Positions 7,699-16,277 of a stretch of 64,000 nucleotides of DNA are shown here, piece by piece (the first letter of the stretch is position 1; each line of letters starts with the position of its first letter). This stretch comes from Dyella_B sp035277725 (GTDB lineage: Bacteria > Pseudomonadota > Gammaproteobacteria > Xanthomonadales > Rhodanobacteraceae): NCBI RefSeq assembly GCF_035277725.1, contig NZ_DATEJY010000222.1, forward strand, positions 1-64,000, written 5' to 3'. The position numbers were made by a program, and so were the translations under genes. The notes beneath the pieces are model-generated. The model saw only the letters and a list, made by a program, of their open reading frames with translations, did not search any database and was not told the DNA's origin.

Positions 7699-10131
7699 AT
7701 GAAGCGTATCGCCGCCCTGATCCTGCTTGCCTCCCTGTCCACCAGCGCGTTCGCGCTGGACCCCTTCGTCGTTTCCGACATCCGCATCGAAGGCCTGAAC
7801 CGCATCTCCGCCGGTACCGTATTCAACTACCTGCAGATCAACAAGGGCGACCGGCTCACCTCCGAAGAAGCCCAACAGGCCATTCGCGCGCTGTACAACA
7901 CCAAGTTCTTCAGCGACGTAGAGCTGGATCGCGACGGCAACATCCTGGTGATCAAGGTGACCGAGCGTCCGTCGATTGCCAAGCTGTCGATTCGCGGCAA
8001 TAGCGACATCAAGACCGACGACTTGAAGAAGGGCCTGAAGGACATCGGCCTGTCCGAAGGCGAGACCTTCGACCGCCTCGCATTGGACCGCGTGCAGCAG
8101 GAACTGATCCGCCAGTACTACAACCGCGGCAAGTACAACGTGTCGGTGATTCCGCACGTCACCACGCTTGACCGCAACCGCGTATCCATCGACATCGAAA
8201 TCCGCGAAGGCAAGGTTGCCAAGGTCAAGGAAGTGAACATCGTTGGCAACACGGCGTTCACCGACAAGGAAATCGAAGACAACTTCGAAACCGGTACGAC
8301 CAACCTGCTCTCGTGGTATTCGAAGAACGACCAGTACTCGCAGGACAAACTGTCGGGCGACTTGAAGAAACTGCAGTCCTACTACATGGATCGCGGCTAC
8401 GCCGACTTCGGCATCGACTCCACCCAGGTCACCATTGCGCCGGACAAGCGTGCGATGTACATCGCCGCCGACGTGATCCAGGGCGACATCTACCACATCT
8501 CCGGCACGCACCTGCTCGGTCAGCTGATCCTGCCCGAAGACACGCTGCGCAGGCTGGTGTTCGTGAAAGATGGCGACCTGTTCAACCGCCGCGCCATCGA
8601 GGCAACCTCCGATTCGATCAAGGCACTGCTGGCCAACATCGGTTACGCCTTCGCCAAGGTCAATTCGGTACCCAAGCTCGACAAAGACAAGAAGACTGTC
8701 GACGTGACCTGGTATATCCAGCCGGGTCCGCGCGTGTACGTGCGCCGCGTGATCTTCCAGGGCAATACCCGCACGGAAGACGACGTGCTGCGTCGTGAAA
8801 TGCGCCAGCTCGAAGGCTCGTGGTACTCGCAGGCCGCGATCGACCGTTCGAAGATCCGCTTGCAGCAGCTGGGCTATTTCAAGACCGTCACCATCGACAA
8901 GCAGACCGTACCGGGCAGCGATGACGAAGTCGATCTGACGGCGAAGGTGGAAGAACAATCCGCCGGCAGCCTGACCTTCGGCGTGGGTTACTCGCAGTAC
9001 TCGGGCATCATCCTGTCCAGCTCGGTATCGCAGAAGAACTTCCTCGGCACCGGCGACCAATTCAGCATCGGTGCGCAGCGCAGCGATTACCTCACGTCGA
9101 TCAACGCGGGCTACTACAACCCGTATCTGACCGAGAACGGCATCGGCATCGGCTACAACGCCACCTTCTCGAAGGCCGACTACAGCAGCCTGGGCAGCCA
9201 GTACGCGAGCTATTCGAACAGCACCAAATCATTCTCGACCACCATCGGCATTCCGATCACCGACTTCGACCGCCTGAGCGGCAGCCTCGGTATCGGCAGC
9301 ACCAAGATCAACACCTATTACGGCTACACGCCGCAGGTGCTGATCGACTACATCAACGCGCTGGGCCACGAGACCATCCATACCTGGACCGGCTCGCTGA
9401 GCTGGATCCACGACACGCGCAACTCGTATTGGGCGCCCACACACGGCGGTCAGCTCACCGCGGGCGTGAACGTGGCACTGCCAGGCTCCACCGTGCAGTA
9501 TTGGACCTTTAACGCCGAAGCCAACCATTACTGGCCGCTGTGGAAGGGTTTCGTGCTGTACCTGGATGGCAAGGTGGCCTACGGCGATACCTACGGAACG
9601 CAGAAATTCGAGAACACCACGGCTGACTACAATGCCGCCACCGGTGTCGGCTACAAGGCTGGCGACAAGGTCACCTTCCCGTTCTGGATGAACTTCTACG
9701 CGGGCGGTGTGACCGACCTGCGCGGCTTCCAGGACAACACCCTCGGCCCGCGCGCTTGCGCCGGCGCGGCTACCGACGGTTCGCCCATCAAGCCCGCCGC
9801 CAACGGCTACTGCCAAGGCAGCCCCTATACCTATGCGCAGCCGATCGGCGGTGCGTTCAAGGTGCTGGGCACGGCCGAGATCTACCTGCCGCTGCCGTTC
9901 CTCAAGGACATCAACACCGCACGCGTGTCGTTGTTCATGGACGTCGGCCAGGCCTATCAGAACGTCCAGAGCTTCAGCACGAAGACGCTGGATGCATCGG
10001 CCGGCATCTCGTTGCACTGGCAGGCACCGATCGGCCCGCTGATCATCAGCCTAGGCACGCCGATCCGCTCGCAGCCTGGCGACAGCCAGTACGAAGAACG
10101 CATCCAGTTCACCTTCGGCAGCCAGTTCTAA
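7699..10131 (+). CDS. bamA: Outer membrane protein assembly factor BamA
   Basis: Core Omp85 component of the BAM machine that folds and inserts beta-barrel proteins in the outer membrane. The 810-aa precursor has a signal peptide (MKRIAALILLASLSTSAFA, cleavage near residue 19), then five POTRA domains to about residue 420. The C-terminal 16-strand barrel contains TDLRGF, near the conserved VRGF-type lid motif, and ends in FTFGSQF with the terminal Phe of the barrel signal. In related genomes skp and lpxD follow; here a membrane glycosyltransferase gene intervenes instead of skp. Confidence 0.97.
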   Translation: MKRIAALILLASLSTSAFALDPFVVSDIRIEGLNRISAGTVFNYLQINKGDRLTSEEAQQAIRALYNTKFFSDVELDRDGNILVIKVTERPSIAKLSIRGNSDIKTDDLKKGLKDIGLSEGETFDRLALDRVQQELIRQYYNRGKYNVSVIPHVTTLDRNRVSIDIEIREGKVAKVKEVNIVGNTAFTDKEIEDNFETGTTNLLSWYSKNDQYSQDKLSGDLKKLQSYYMDRGYADFGIDSTQVTIAPDKRAMYIAADVIQGDIYHISGTHLLGQLILPEDTLRRLVFVKDGDLFNRRAIEATSDSIKALLANIGYAFAKVNSVPKLDKDKKTVDVTWYIQPGPRVYVRRVIFQGNTRTEDDVLRREMRQLEGSWYSQAAIDRSKIRLQQLGYFKTVTIDKQTVPGSDDEVDLTAKVEEQSAGSLTFGVGYSQYSGIILSSSVSQKNFLGTGDQFSIGAQRSDYLTSINAGYYNPYLTENGIGIGYNATFSKADYSSLGSQYASYSNSTKSFSTTIGIPITDFDRLSGSLGIGSTKINTYYGYTPQVLIDYINALGHETIHTWTGSLSWIHDTRNSYWAPTHGGQLTAGVNVALPGSTVQYWTFNAEANHYWPLWKGFVLYLDGKVAYGDTYGTQKFENTTADYNAATGVGYKAGDKVTFPFWMNFYAGGVTDLRGFQDNTLGPRACAGAATDGSPIKPAANGYCQGSPYTYAQPIGGAFKVLGTAEIYLPLPFLKDINTARVSLFMDVGQAYQNVQSFSTKTLDASAGISLHWQAPIGPLIISLGTPIRSQPGDSQYEERIQFTFGSQF

Positions 10132-10290
10132 TTGCCATCACCTTACGACGCCGCGGCCCGGTCCGCGGCGTCGCCGTGTCCAGCCTTGCAAACACAGGCT
10201 CGCGCACACCGGTCTACCGGATCCGATCGTTCCGCCATCGTTCCGGGGCATTCCCAAGTTCGACGCTCTGCTCGTGAAGTGAGGGGAACG

Positions 10291-12360
10291 ATGCAAGCTG
10301 TCCGGTCAATGAGAACTAACTCATCCACCCTGTCACGCAGGCAGCGGACGCTCGTCTGGGGCGCGGCCGTGGCGCTGCTTTTGCTGTTCACCATGCAGGT
10401 GTTCAACGTGGTGCGGCAGGAATCCCTCAGCTGGGACGAAGGCGACCACATCTTTGCCGGCTATATGGGATGGAAAACCCACGACTTCGGGTTCAATCCC
10501 GAGCATCCGCCGCTGATGAAAGCCGTGGCGACGATCCCGCTGCTGGGATTGCCGTTGAAGGTATCCACCGACCAGCATCGTTTCTTCAAGGACGAGGCCT
10601 ATCTTGATGGCCGCGCCTTGTTGTTCGACAACGCGCCGTTCAATGCGCAGTCCTTGACCTTGCGTGTGCGGCTGGCGGCCGGCGTGGTGGCGCTGTCGCT
10701 GGCCGTACTGGTGTTTGCGGCAGCATGGGAAATGTTCGGCGCCGGCGCGGCGTTGCTGGCATTGGCGCTGCTGTGTTTCGAACCGAACGTGCTGGCACAC
10801 AGTGCATTGGTCACCACCGATATCGGCGTTTCATGCTTCCTGCTGGCTGCGGTGTACGCGTTCTACCGTTACAACAAGGCTCCCTCGTTGTGGCGCTTGT
10901 TGATCGCTGGTGTGGCGGCCGGACTCGCCTTGGCGACGAAACACTCCGCCATCCTGCTGGTGCCGATGCTTGCTGCACTCGCCGTCGTGGAGCTTATCTG
11001 CCCGGCCGATCGCAACACCCCGCTCGATGCTCCTTTACCCAAGCGTATCCTGCGATTGGGAGGTGCCCTGATCGCCATCGGTGCCGCCGGCCTGCTGGTG
11101 CTGTGGAGTTTCTACGGTTTTCGCTATGCCGCGCGCCCGGATGGACTCCAGCTTGCTCCGTCACTGATCGAGTATGTGAAACCGCTGCGCCCCCTTGAGG
11201 CAAAGGGCATCCTGCTGCTGGCGCGCTGGCATGTGCTGCCGGAATCCTATCTTTATGGCCTGACGGACGTGCGCTCGATGGCCAACGGCATGCCGAGTTT
11301 CATCTTCGGCAAGGTCTACGACCACGGCGTCTGGTTCTACTTCCCGGCCATATTGGCGATCAAGTCCACGCTCGGCTTTCTCGGCATGCTGCTGCTTGCG
11401 ATCGCCGCACTCGTTGCGCGTAGCTGGCCACGCCCGCGCGAGGCGCTGTACCTGTTGCTGCCGGCACTGATCTATCTATGGGTGGCGATGCAGTCCAGCT
11501 TGAATATCGGCGCCCGCCACATCATGCCGGTGTATGTCTTCCTGCTGGTGTTTGCGGCCGGCGGTTGCTGGGCCTTGATGCAACGCGGCGGAGCCTGGCA
11601 ACGCAAATCCACCGTGCTGATAGCCTTCTTGCTGGCCGCACACGTGACCTCCTCGGTGCGCGCCTATCCCAACTACATGGCCTATTCGAACGAACTGTGG
11701 GGAGGTCCGGCGCAAACCTATAAGGTGCTCACGGATTCAAGCGCGGATTGGGCGCAACAACTGCTGGCCGTGAAACAGTATCTGGACAGCCGCGGCATCA
11801 AGAACTGCTGGTTCGCCTACTTTGCACAGCCTTTCATAAGGCCTGCGGACTACGGCATTCCATGCAAGCTGCTGCCGACACCCGATGGCATCTGGCAGAA
11901 GATGGATACCGACGTGCCACCCGTCATCCACGGCCCTGTACTGATCAGCGCGGGCGACTGGACGTGGTACGAGATGGGCCCCAGCTCGCCCAATCCTTAC
12001 GAGTCGTTTCAACACCTGCAACCCGTGGCCAACATCCAGGATGGCGTGCTGGTTTACGAAGGCGACTTCCACGTGCCGCTGGCTTCGGCGCTGGGCCATA
12101 TCCAGCGTTCCAGCAACCTGCTGGAGCAGAAAAAAACCGCCGAAGCCGTAGCCGAAGCACGCACTGTCGTGGCTATCGCGCCCGATGCCGTGCAAGCCCA
12201 ACTGGCGCTCGGCGATGCGCTGGCCGCGCAGGCTGACAGCGGCGGCGCCCACGCCGCTTATCGCGCCGCATTGAGTTTGGCCGCCCAGATGGCGCCAGGC
12301 GCGCGGGAAACCTGGAGCGAACGCATCCGGCAGAAGCTGCAGACGGTGACCCCGCCGTGA
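10291..12360 (+). CDS. GT39-like membrane glycosyltransferase with C-terminal TPR
   Basis: A 689-aa polytopic membrane protein. I chose the ATG at 10291 because GAGGGGA lies just upstream; the frame is open to 10132. After the first membrane helix comes SWDEGDHIFAGY with the Asp49-Glu50 pair typical of the first periplasmic loop of GT-C/ArnT/PMT-type glycosyltransferases, then NPEHPPLMK, and about ten further hydrophobic helices to about residue 460. The periplasmic part ends in a TPR-like region (about 600-680: AAEARTVVAIAPDAVQAQLALGDALAAQ spread over two helices). It probably transfers a sugar from a polyprenyl-phosphate donor to a periplasmic acceptor, which is inferred from the family. 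Its position between bamA and lpxD suggests a link to envelope or lipid A modification. Confidence 0.75.
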   Translation: MQAVRSMRTNSSTLSRRQRTLVWGAAVALLLLFTMQVFNVVRQESLSWDEGDHIFAGYMGWKTHDFGFNPEHPPLMKAVATIPLLGLPLKVSTDQHRFFKDEAYLDGRALLFDNAPFNAQSLTLRVRLAAGVVALSLAVLVFAAAWEMFGAGAALLALALLCFEPNVLAHSALVTTDIGVSCFLLAAVYAFYRYNKAPSLWRLLIAGVAAGLALATKHSAILLVPMLAALAVVELICPADRNTPLDAPLPKRILRLGGALIAIGAAGLLVLWSFYGFRYAARPDGLQLAPSLIEYVKPLRPLEAKGILLLARWHVLPESYLYGLTDVRSMANGMPSFIFGKVYDHGVWFYFPAILAIKSTLGFLGMLLLAIAALVARSWPRPREALYLLLPALIYLWVAMQSSLNIGARHIMPVYVFLLVFAAGGCWALMQRGGAWQRKSTVLIAFLLAAHVTSSVRAYPNYMAYSNELWGGPAQTYKVLTDSSADWAQQLLAVKQYLDSRGIKNCWFAYFAQPFIRPADYGIPCKLLPTPDGIWQKMDTDVPPVIHGPVLISAGDWTWYEMGPSSPNPYESFQHLQPVANIQDGVLVYEGDFHVPLASALGHIQRSSNLLEQKKTAEAVAEARTVVAIAPDAVQAQLALGDALAAQADSGGAHAAYRAALSLAAQMAPGARETWSERIRQKLQTVTPP

Positions 12361-12413
12361 ACGCGGCAGGGGCCAACCCTCTACAATGCCGCCGCTGCCT
12401 TGGAGTTTGAGGA

Positions 12414-13442
12414 ATGAATCCAATCCGTTACAGCGTTGCCCAGCTTGCCGAACGTTTCGCCCTGGAGTTCCAGGGTGACGGGGCACGCATCATCGATGGT
12501 GTCGGCACACTTGCCGCTGCAGGTCCGACCCAGCTGAGCTTTCTTTCCAACAGCAAATACGCCGCGCAACTGGCCACCACGCGCGCCGGCGTGGTGGTGG
12601 TGAATCGCGATGCCGCGGAAAGTTGTCCCACCGCGACCCTGATCGCCCGCGATCCGTACGTGGCCTACGCGCACATAGCCGCCTTGTTCGAGCGCCTGCC
12701 GGCCGCGACGCCGGGCGTGCATCCCACGGCGGTGATCGCACCGAGTGCGCGCGTCAGTCCGTCGGCAAGCATCGGCCCCTGCTGCGTCATCGAAGACGGC
12801 GCCGTGGTCGAAGACGGCGCCATCCTCGGCCCGCATTGCATCATCGGTCCCGAATGCACGGTCGGTGCGCAGTCGCGGCTGGTCGCGCGCGTCACCTTGG
12901 TAATCCGCGTGACGCTGGGCAAGCGCGTGCTGGCGCATCCGGGCGCGGTGATCGGCTCGGACGGCTTCGGCCTGGCGTTCGATCGCGACCACTGGGTGAA
13001 GCTGCCGCAGCTGGGCGGCGTGCGCATCGGCGACGACTGTGAAATCGGCGCCAACACCACCATCGATCGTGGTGCGCTGGACGACACCGTGCTGGAAGAA
13101 GACGTGCGCCTGGACAACCAGATCCAGATCGCCCACAACGTCTACATCGGTGCACACACCGCCATGGCCGGCTGCGCCGCCGTGGCCGGCAGTGCGAAAA
13201 TCGGCCGTTATTGCATGATCGGCGGCAATGCCGGCGTGCTCGGCCATCTCGAATTGGCCGACCGGGTTACCATTACGGCCAAGAGCCTGGTGACTCATTC
13301 GATTCGGGAGGCTGGCGAGTATTCCTCCGGGGTGCCGCTGCAGGAGAACCGACAGTGGCGCCGCAATGCTGCGCGCTTCAAGCACCTGGACGAATACGCG
13401 CGCCGATTGTCGGCGCTGGAAAAGGATAAGAACGATGATTAA
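12414..13442 (+). CDS. lpxD: UDP-3-O-(3-hydroxyacyl)glucosamine N-acyltransferase
   Basis: Third step of lipid A synthesis: adds the N-linked hydroxyacyl chain from acyl-ACP. The 342-aa protein has the N-terminal UMP-binding domain (LAAAGPTQLSFLSN) followed by a long left-handed beta-helix of hexapeptide repeats from about residue 100 (VHPTAVIAPSARVSPSASIG). It also has IGANTTIDRGALDDT and the catalytic His region in QIAHNVYIGAHTAMAG. The family length is normal. GGAG precedes the ATG. It is followed by an inverted-repeat insertion and then fabZ. Confidence 0.96.
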   Translation: MNPIRYSVAQLAERFALEFQGDGARIIDGVGTLAAAGPTQLSFLSNSKYAAQLATTRAGVVVVNRDAAESCPTATLIARDPYVAYAHIAALFERLPAATPGVHPTAVIAPSARVSPSASIGPCCVIEDGAVVEDGAILGPHCIIGPECTVGAQSRLVARVTLVIRVTLGKRVLAHPGAVIGSDGFGLAFDRDHWVKLPQLGGVRIGDDCEIGANTTIDRGALDDTVLEEDVRLDNQIQIAHNVYIGAHTAMAGCAAVAGSAKIGRYCMIGGNAGVLGHLELADRVTITAKSLVTHSIREAGEYSSGVPLQENRQWRRNAARFKHLDEYARRLSALEKDKNDD

Positions 13443-13603
13443 GAGCCTGTGTTCACACTCCAAGCACCTCGCATTGCGCCGGAGTGGCCGCCATGCGGCC
13501 GCGCGCGACTTGGCCAGACCGCCAGTCTGGTGCTGCGCCGCGCACGACCACCTGACAACCACTCCGGCGCAATGCGAGGCACTTGGAATATGAACACAAG
13601 CTC
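13443..13603. repeat. 45-bp inverted repeat with internal hairpin between lpxD and fabZ
   Basis: The left arm (13443-13487, beginning right after the lpxD stop) and right arm (13559-13603) are reverse complements at about 40 of 45 positions. The 71-bp middle holds a smaller hairpin, CCAGAC/GTCTGG. Both arms therefore encode the same peptide (about F-x-x-Q-x-P-R-I-A-P-E-W) outward on opposite strands. The right arm contains the fabZ start codon (13590) and its GAGG site. The unit looks like a small non-autonomous mobile palindrome; no target duplication was recognisable. Confidence 0.75.
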
Positions 13604-14072
13604 TAACAACACCACCCCGATCACGCTGCCGGTAGGCGTCGAGCAAATCCAGCAATTGCTGCCGCACCGCTACCCGTTCCTGCTGGTGGATCGCGTGATC
13701 GAGATCGTGCCCGAGCAAAGCGTGGTGACGCTGAAGAACGTCACCATCAACGAGCCGTTTTTCAATGGCCATTTCCCAGGCCATCCGGTGATGCCTGGCG
13801 TGCTGATCGTGGAAGCCATGGCGCAATCCGCCGGCCTGCTCACCCAGATCAGCGCGCGCCTGAAAGGCAACGCGGCCAGCCCGCTGTTCTATCTGGCCAA
13901 GGTCGACAACGCCCGTTTCAACGCACCGGTAGTGCCGGGCGATCAGCTGCGCATGGAAGTGAAGCTCAAGCGCCTGCTGCGCAGCATGGGCCTGTTCGAG
14001 GCGCGCACCCTGGTCGATGGCCGCGAAGTGGCCAGCTGCGAACTGATGTGCGCCGCGAGGTCGGAGAAATGA
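13590..14072 (+). CDS. fabZ: (3R)-hydroxyacyl-ACP dehydratase
   Basis: Dehydrates beta-hydroxyacyl-ACP in fatty acid elongation and competes with LpxA/LpxD for hydroxymyristoyl-ACP. From the ATG at 13590 it is 160 aa, with LLPHRYPFLLVDRV and the active-site segment FNGHFPGHPVMPGVLIVEAMAQ (catalytic His and Glu). The open frame extends back to 13449 with an atypical Arg/Pro-rich leader, so the ATG that gives family length was chosen. This start lies inside the right arm of an inverted repeat, with GAGG about 10 nt upstream. The stop overlaps the lpxA start (ATGA), so the two are translationally coupled. Confidence 0.95.
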   Translation: MNTSSNNTTPITLPVGVEQIQQLLPHRYPFLLVDRVIEIVPEQSVVTLKNVTINEPFFNGHFPGHPVMPGVLIVEAMAQSAGLLTQISARLKGNAASPLFYLAKVDNARFNAPVVPGDQLRMEVKLKRLLRSMGLFEARTLVDGREVASCELMCAARSEK

Positions 14073-14842
14073 TCCACCCCACCGCGCAGATCGATCCCTC
14101 AGCCGTCATCGGCAACAACGTAAGCATCGGCGCCTTTACCGTCATCGGCGCCGAGGTGGAAATCGGCGACAACACGGTGATCGGCCCGCACGTGGTGATC
14201 CAGGGCCCCACCAAAATTGGCCGCGACAATCGCATCGCGCAATTCGCCTCGCTCGGCGGCGATCCGCAGGACATGAAGTACGGCGGCGAACGCACCGAAC
14301 TGGTCATCGGCGATCGCAACCTGATCCGCGAATTCGTCACCATCAATCGGGGCACCAGCGAAGGCGGCGGCGTCACGCGCGTTGGCAACGACAACTGGCT
14401 GCTGGCCTACGTGCACGTGGCGCACGATTGCAAGGTCGGCAACCACACCATCTTCTCCAACTATTCGGCGCTGGCCGGCCATGTGGAAGTGGGCGACTGG
14501 ACGGTTTTCGCCGGCTATTCCGGTGCGCACCAGTTCTGCAAGATCGGCGAGCACGCCTTCATCGCCATGGGCTGCCTGCTCGGCGCCGACGTGCCGCCGT
14601 TCCTGATGATGGCCAACGACCAGGCGGGCCGTCCGCGCGGACTCAACACCACCGGCCTCAAGCGCCGCGGCTTCGAGCCGGAACGCATCACCGCGATCAA
14701 GCGCGCCTACCGCACGCTCTACACCTCGGGCCTGTCGCTGGCCGAGGCGCGCGAGCAACTCGCCACGCAAGCCAAGGAAAGCGAAGACGTGCGGGCGATG
14801 CTGGCATTTCTGGAACGCAGCGAACGCGGGTTGGCGCGCTGA
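14069..14842 (+). CDS. lpxA: Acyl-ACP:UDP-GlcNAc O-acyltransferase
   Basis: First step of lipid A synthesis: transfers the 3-hydroxyacyl chain to UDP-N-acetylglucosamine. The 257-aa protein is a left-handed beta-helix of hexapeptide repeats (MIHPTAQIDPSAVIG onward). It has the signature YVHVAHDCKVGNH containing the catalytic His, then GAHQFCKIGEHAFI, and a C-terminal helical domain (ITAIKRAYRTLYTSGLSL). The start at 14069 overlaps the fabZ stop by four bases. lpxB follows after 61 bp. Confidence 0.97.
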   Translation: MIHPTAQIDPSAVIGNNVSIGAFTVIGAEVEIGDNTVIGPHVVIQGPTKIGRDNRIAQFASLGGDPQDMKYGGERTELVIGDRNLIREFVTINRGTSEGGGVTRVGNDNWLLAYVHVAHDCKVGNHTIFSNYSALAGHVEVGDWTVFAGYSGAHQFCKIGEHAFIAMGCLLGADVPPFLMMANDQAGRPRGLNTTGLKRRGFEPERITAIKRAYRTLYTSGLSLAEAREQLATQAKESEDVRAMLAFLERSERGLAR

Positions 14843-14903
14843 CAATATGCGCCCCCGCATATGGTTAGATCAGGCACGGGCTTTTTGCTTTTGAGGCATT
14901 GCC

Positions 14904-16127
14904 ATGCCCACTGACGCCAACGCTCCGCTGATCGCCCTCATCGCCGGCGAAGACTCCGGCGATCAACTCGGTGCCGATCTGATCACCGCCTTGCGGCGCC
15001 ACTATCCCGATGCACGCTTCGTCGGCATCGGCGGTCGCCGCATGCAGAAGCACGGTTTCGAATCGTGGTACGACATCCGCGAACTGTCTCTGTTCGGTTT
15101 TGCGGAGGTAATCAGCCATCTGCCGCGGCTGTTGAAACTGCGCAAAGAACTGATCACACGCCTGCTCGCGGCCAGGCCCGCGATCGTGGTCGGCATCGAC
15201 GCTCCCGATTTCAACCTCGGTCTCGAACGCCGCTTGAAGCAAGCGGGCCTGCGCACCGTGCATTACGTCAGCCCGTCGATCTGGGCCTGGCGCGAAAAGC
15301 GGGCGGACAAGATCGGCCACAGCGTGCATCGCGTGCTGTGCCTATTCCCGATGGAGCCACCGATCTACGCGCGCCATGGCATCGATGCGCGTTTCGTCGG
15401 CCATCCATTGGCCGATCGCTTTCCGCTCGTATCCGATCGCGTACCGGCACGCCGCACGTTACAGCTGCCGCTCGACGCCCCTGTGTTGGCGCTGCTGCCT
15501 GGCAGTCGCCATTCCGAGCTGGAACGCATGGGCGCCATCTTTTTGGATACCGCACGCCGCGTGGCCACCGCCATGCCCGGCTTGCGCGTGGTAATTCCCG
15601 CCGCGAATTCGCGTGCACTCGCCACACTCAAGGCCATGCTTGCACACGGGCCGCATGATGATGCCTCGCCCATCCTGATCGACGGCCATGCCCACGAAGC
15701 AATGCTCGCTGCCGACGTCGTGTTGCTGGCATCCGGTACCGCCACGCTGGAAGCGATGCTCGCCAAGCGTCCGATGGTGGTGGGCTATCGCGTATCGCCA
15801 TTGAGCTATCGCATCGCGCGCCTGTTCAACATGCTCAAGACCGACGTCTACGCACTGCCCAACATCCTTGCCCGCGCCTGCGGCATGGGCAAGGACGCGC
15901 TGCTGGCACCGGAACTGATGCAGGACGACTTCACCGCGGAGAAGCTCACGCACGCCACGCTGCAATTGTTCCGCGATAGCGAGCGGCGCGGCGCCATCGT
16001 TGCCGCCTTCGAGCAATTGCATGAAGCCTTGCGCGGTCATCTGCCCGGCCACGCCGGCGACCATGCGGCGGCGGCGATCATTGAATTGATCGAGCAACCA
16101 AGCTCCCTCCCCCGGGAAGAGGGTTAG
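14904..16127 (+). CDS. lpxB: Lipid-A-disaccharide synthase
   Basis: Joins UDP-2,3-diacylglucosamine and lipid X to the tetraacyl disaccharide at the inner membrane; a GT19 family enzyme. The 407-aa product begins LIALIAGEDSGDQLGADL and carries PDFNLGLERRLKQ, VSPSIWAWREKR, LALLPGSRHSE and SGTATLEAM, all typical. The last residues (SSLPREEG) are read from a repeat whose GAGGGTTAGGGTGAG core supplies the TAG stop, so the C terminus was probably reset by that repeat. It precedes rnhB. Confidence 0.96.
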   Translation: MPTDANAPLIALIAGEDSGDQLGADLITALRRHYPDARFVGIGGRRMQKHGFESWYDIRELSLFGFAEVISHLPRLLKLRKELITRLLAARPAIVVGIDAPDFNLGLERRLKQAGLRTVHYVSPSIWAWREKRADKIGHSVHRVLCLFPMEPPIYARHGIDARFVGHPLADRFPLVSDRVPARRTLQLPLDAPVLALLPGSRHSELERMGAIFLDTARRVATAMPGLRVVIPAANSRALATLKAMLAHGPHDDASPILIDGHAHEAMLAADVVLLASGTATLEAMLAKRPMVVGYRVSPLSYRIARLFNMLKTDVYALPNILARACGMGKDALLAPELMQDDFTAEKLTHATLQLFRDSERRGAIVAAFEQLHEALRGHLPGHAGDHAAAAIIELIEQPSSLPREEG

Positions 16128-16277
16128 GGTGAGAGGCTGGGCTTGCGGGAACGCATCAATACGTTCAGGCTTTTTACTGCATGCACCAAAATGACATCCC
16201 GCCAGATTCGCCCCTCACCTCACCCCATTCCCCTTGGGGAGTGGGAAAAGATAATGAGCCCTCCCCGGAGGGGAGAG
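16102..16277. repeat. Inverted-repeat sequence bridging lpxB stop and rnhB start
   Basis: CTCCCTCCCCCGGGAAGAGGG...GGGTGAGAGG (16102-16136) has a degenerate reverse-complement partner CCCCTCACCTCACCCC...TTGGGGAGTGGG (16211-16246) and another half, CTCCCCGGAGGGGAGAGG (16261-16278). This kind of CTCTCCCGGGAGAG unit recurs at 61493-61512. It supplies the lpxB stop codon and, if the ATG at 16181 is used, part of the rnhB N terminus. Confidence 0.65.

Noticed and set aside
7531..9060. 509-aa minus-strand frame over bamA
   Set aside because: Shadow of bamA with low complexity composition and no start context or family motif.
13439..13624. Minus-strand frame sharing F-x-x-Q-x-P-R-I-A-P-E-W with the plus strand
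   Set aside because: The shared peptide is a direct result of the inverted repeat, not of two genes.
14882..14898. TTTGCTTTTGAGGCA before lpxB, also at 21113
   Set aside because: The 15-base match may be part of a repeat tail, but with only two clear copies it may be chance.
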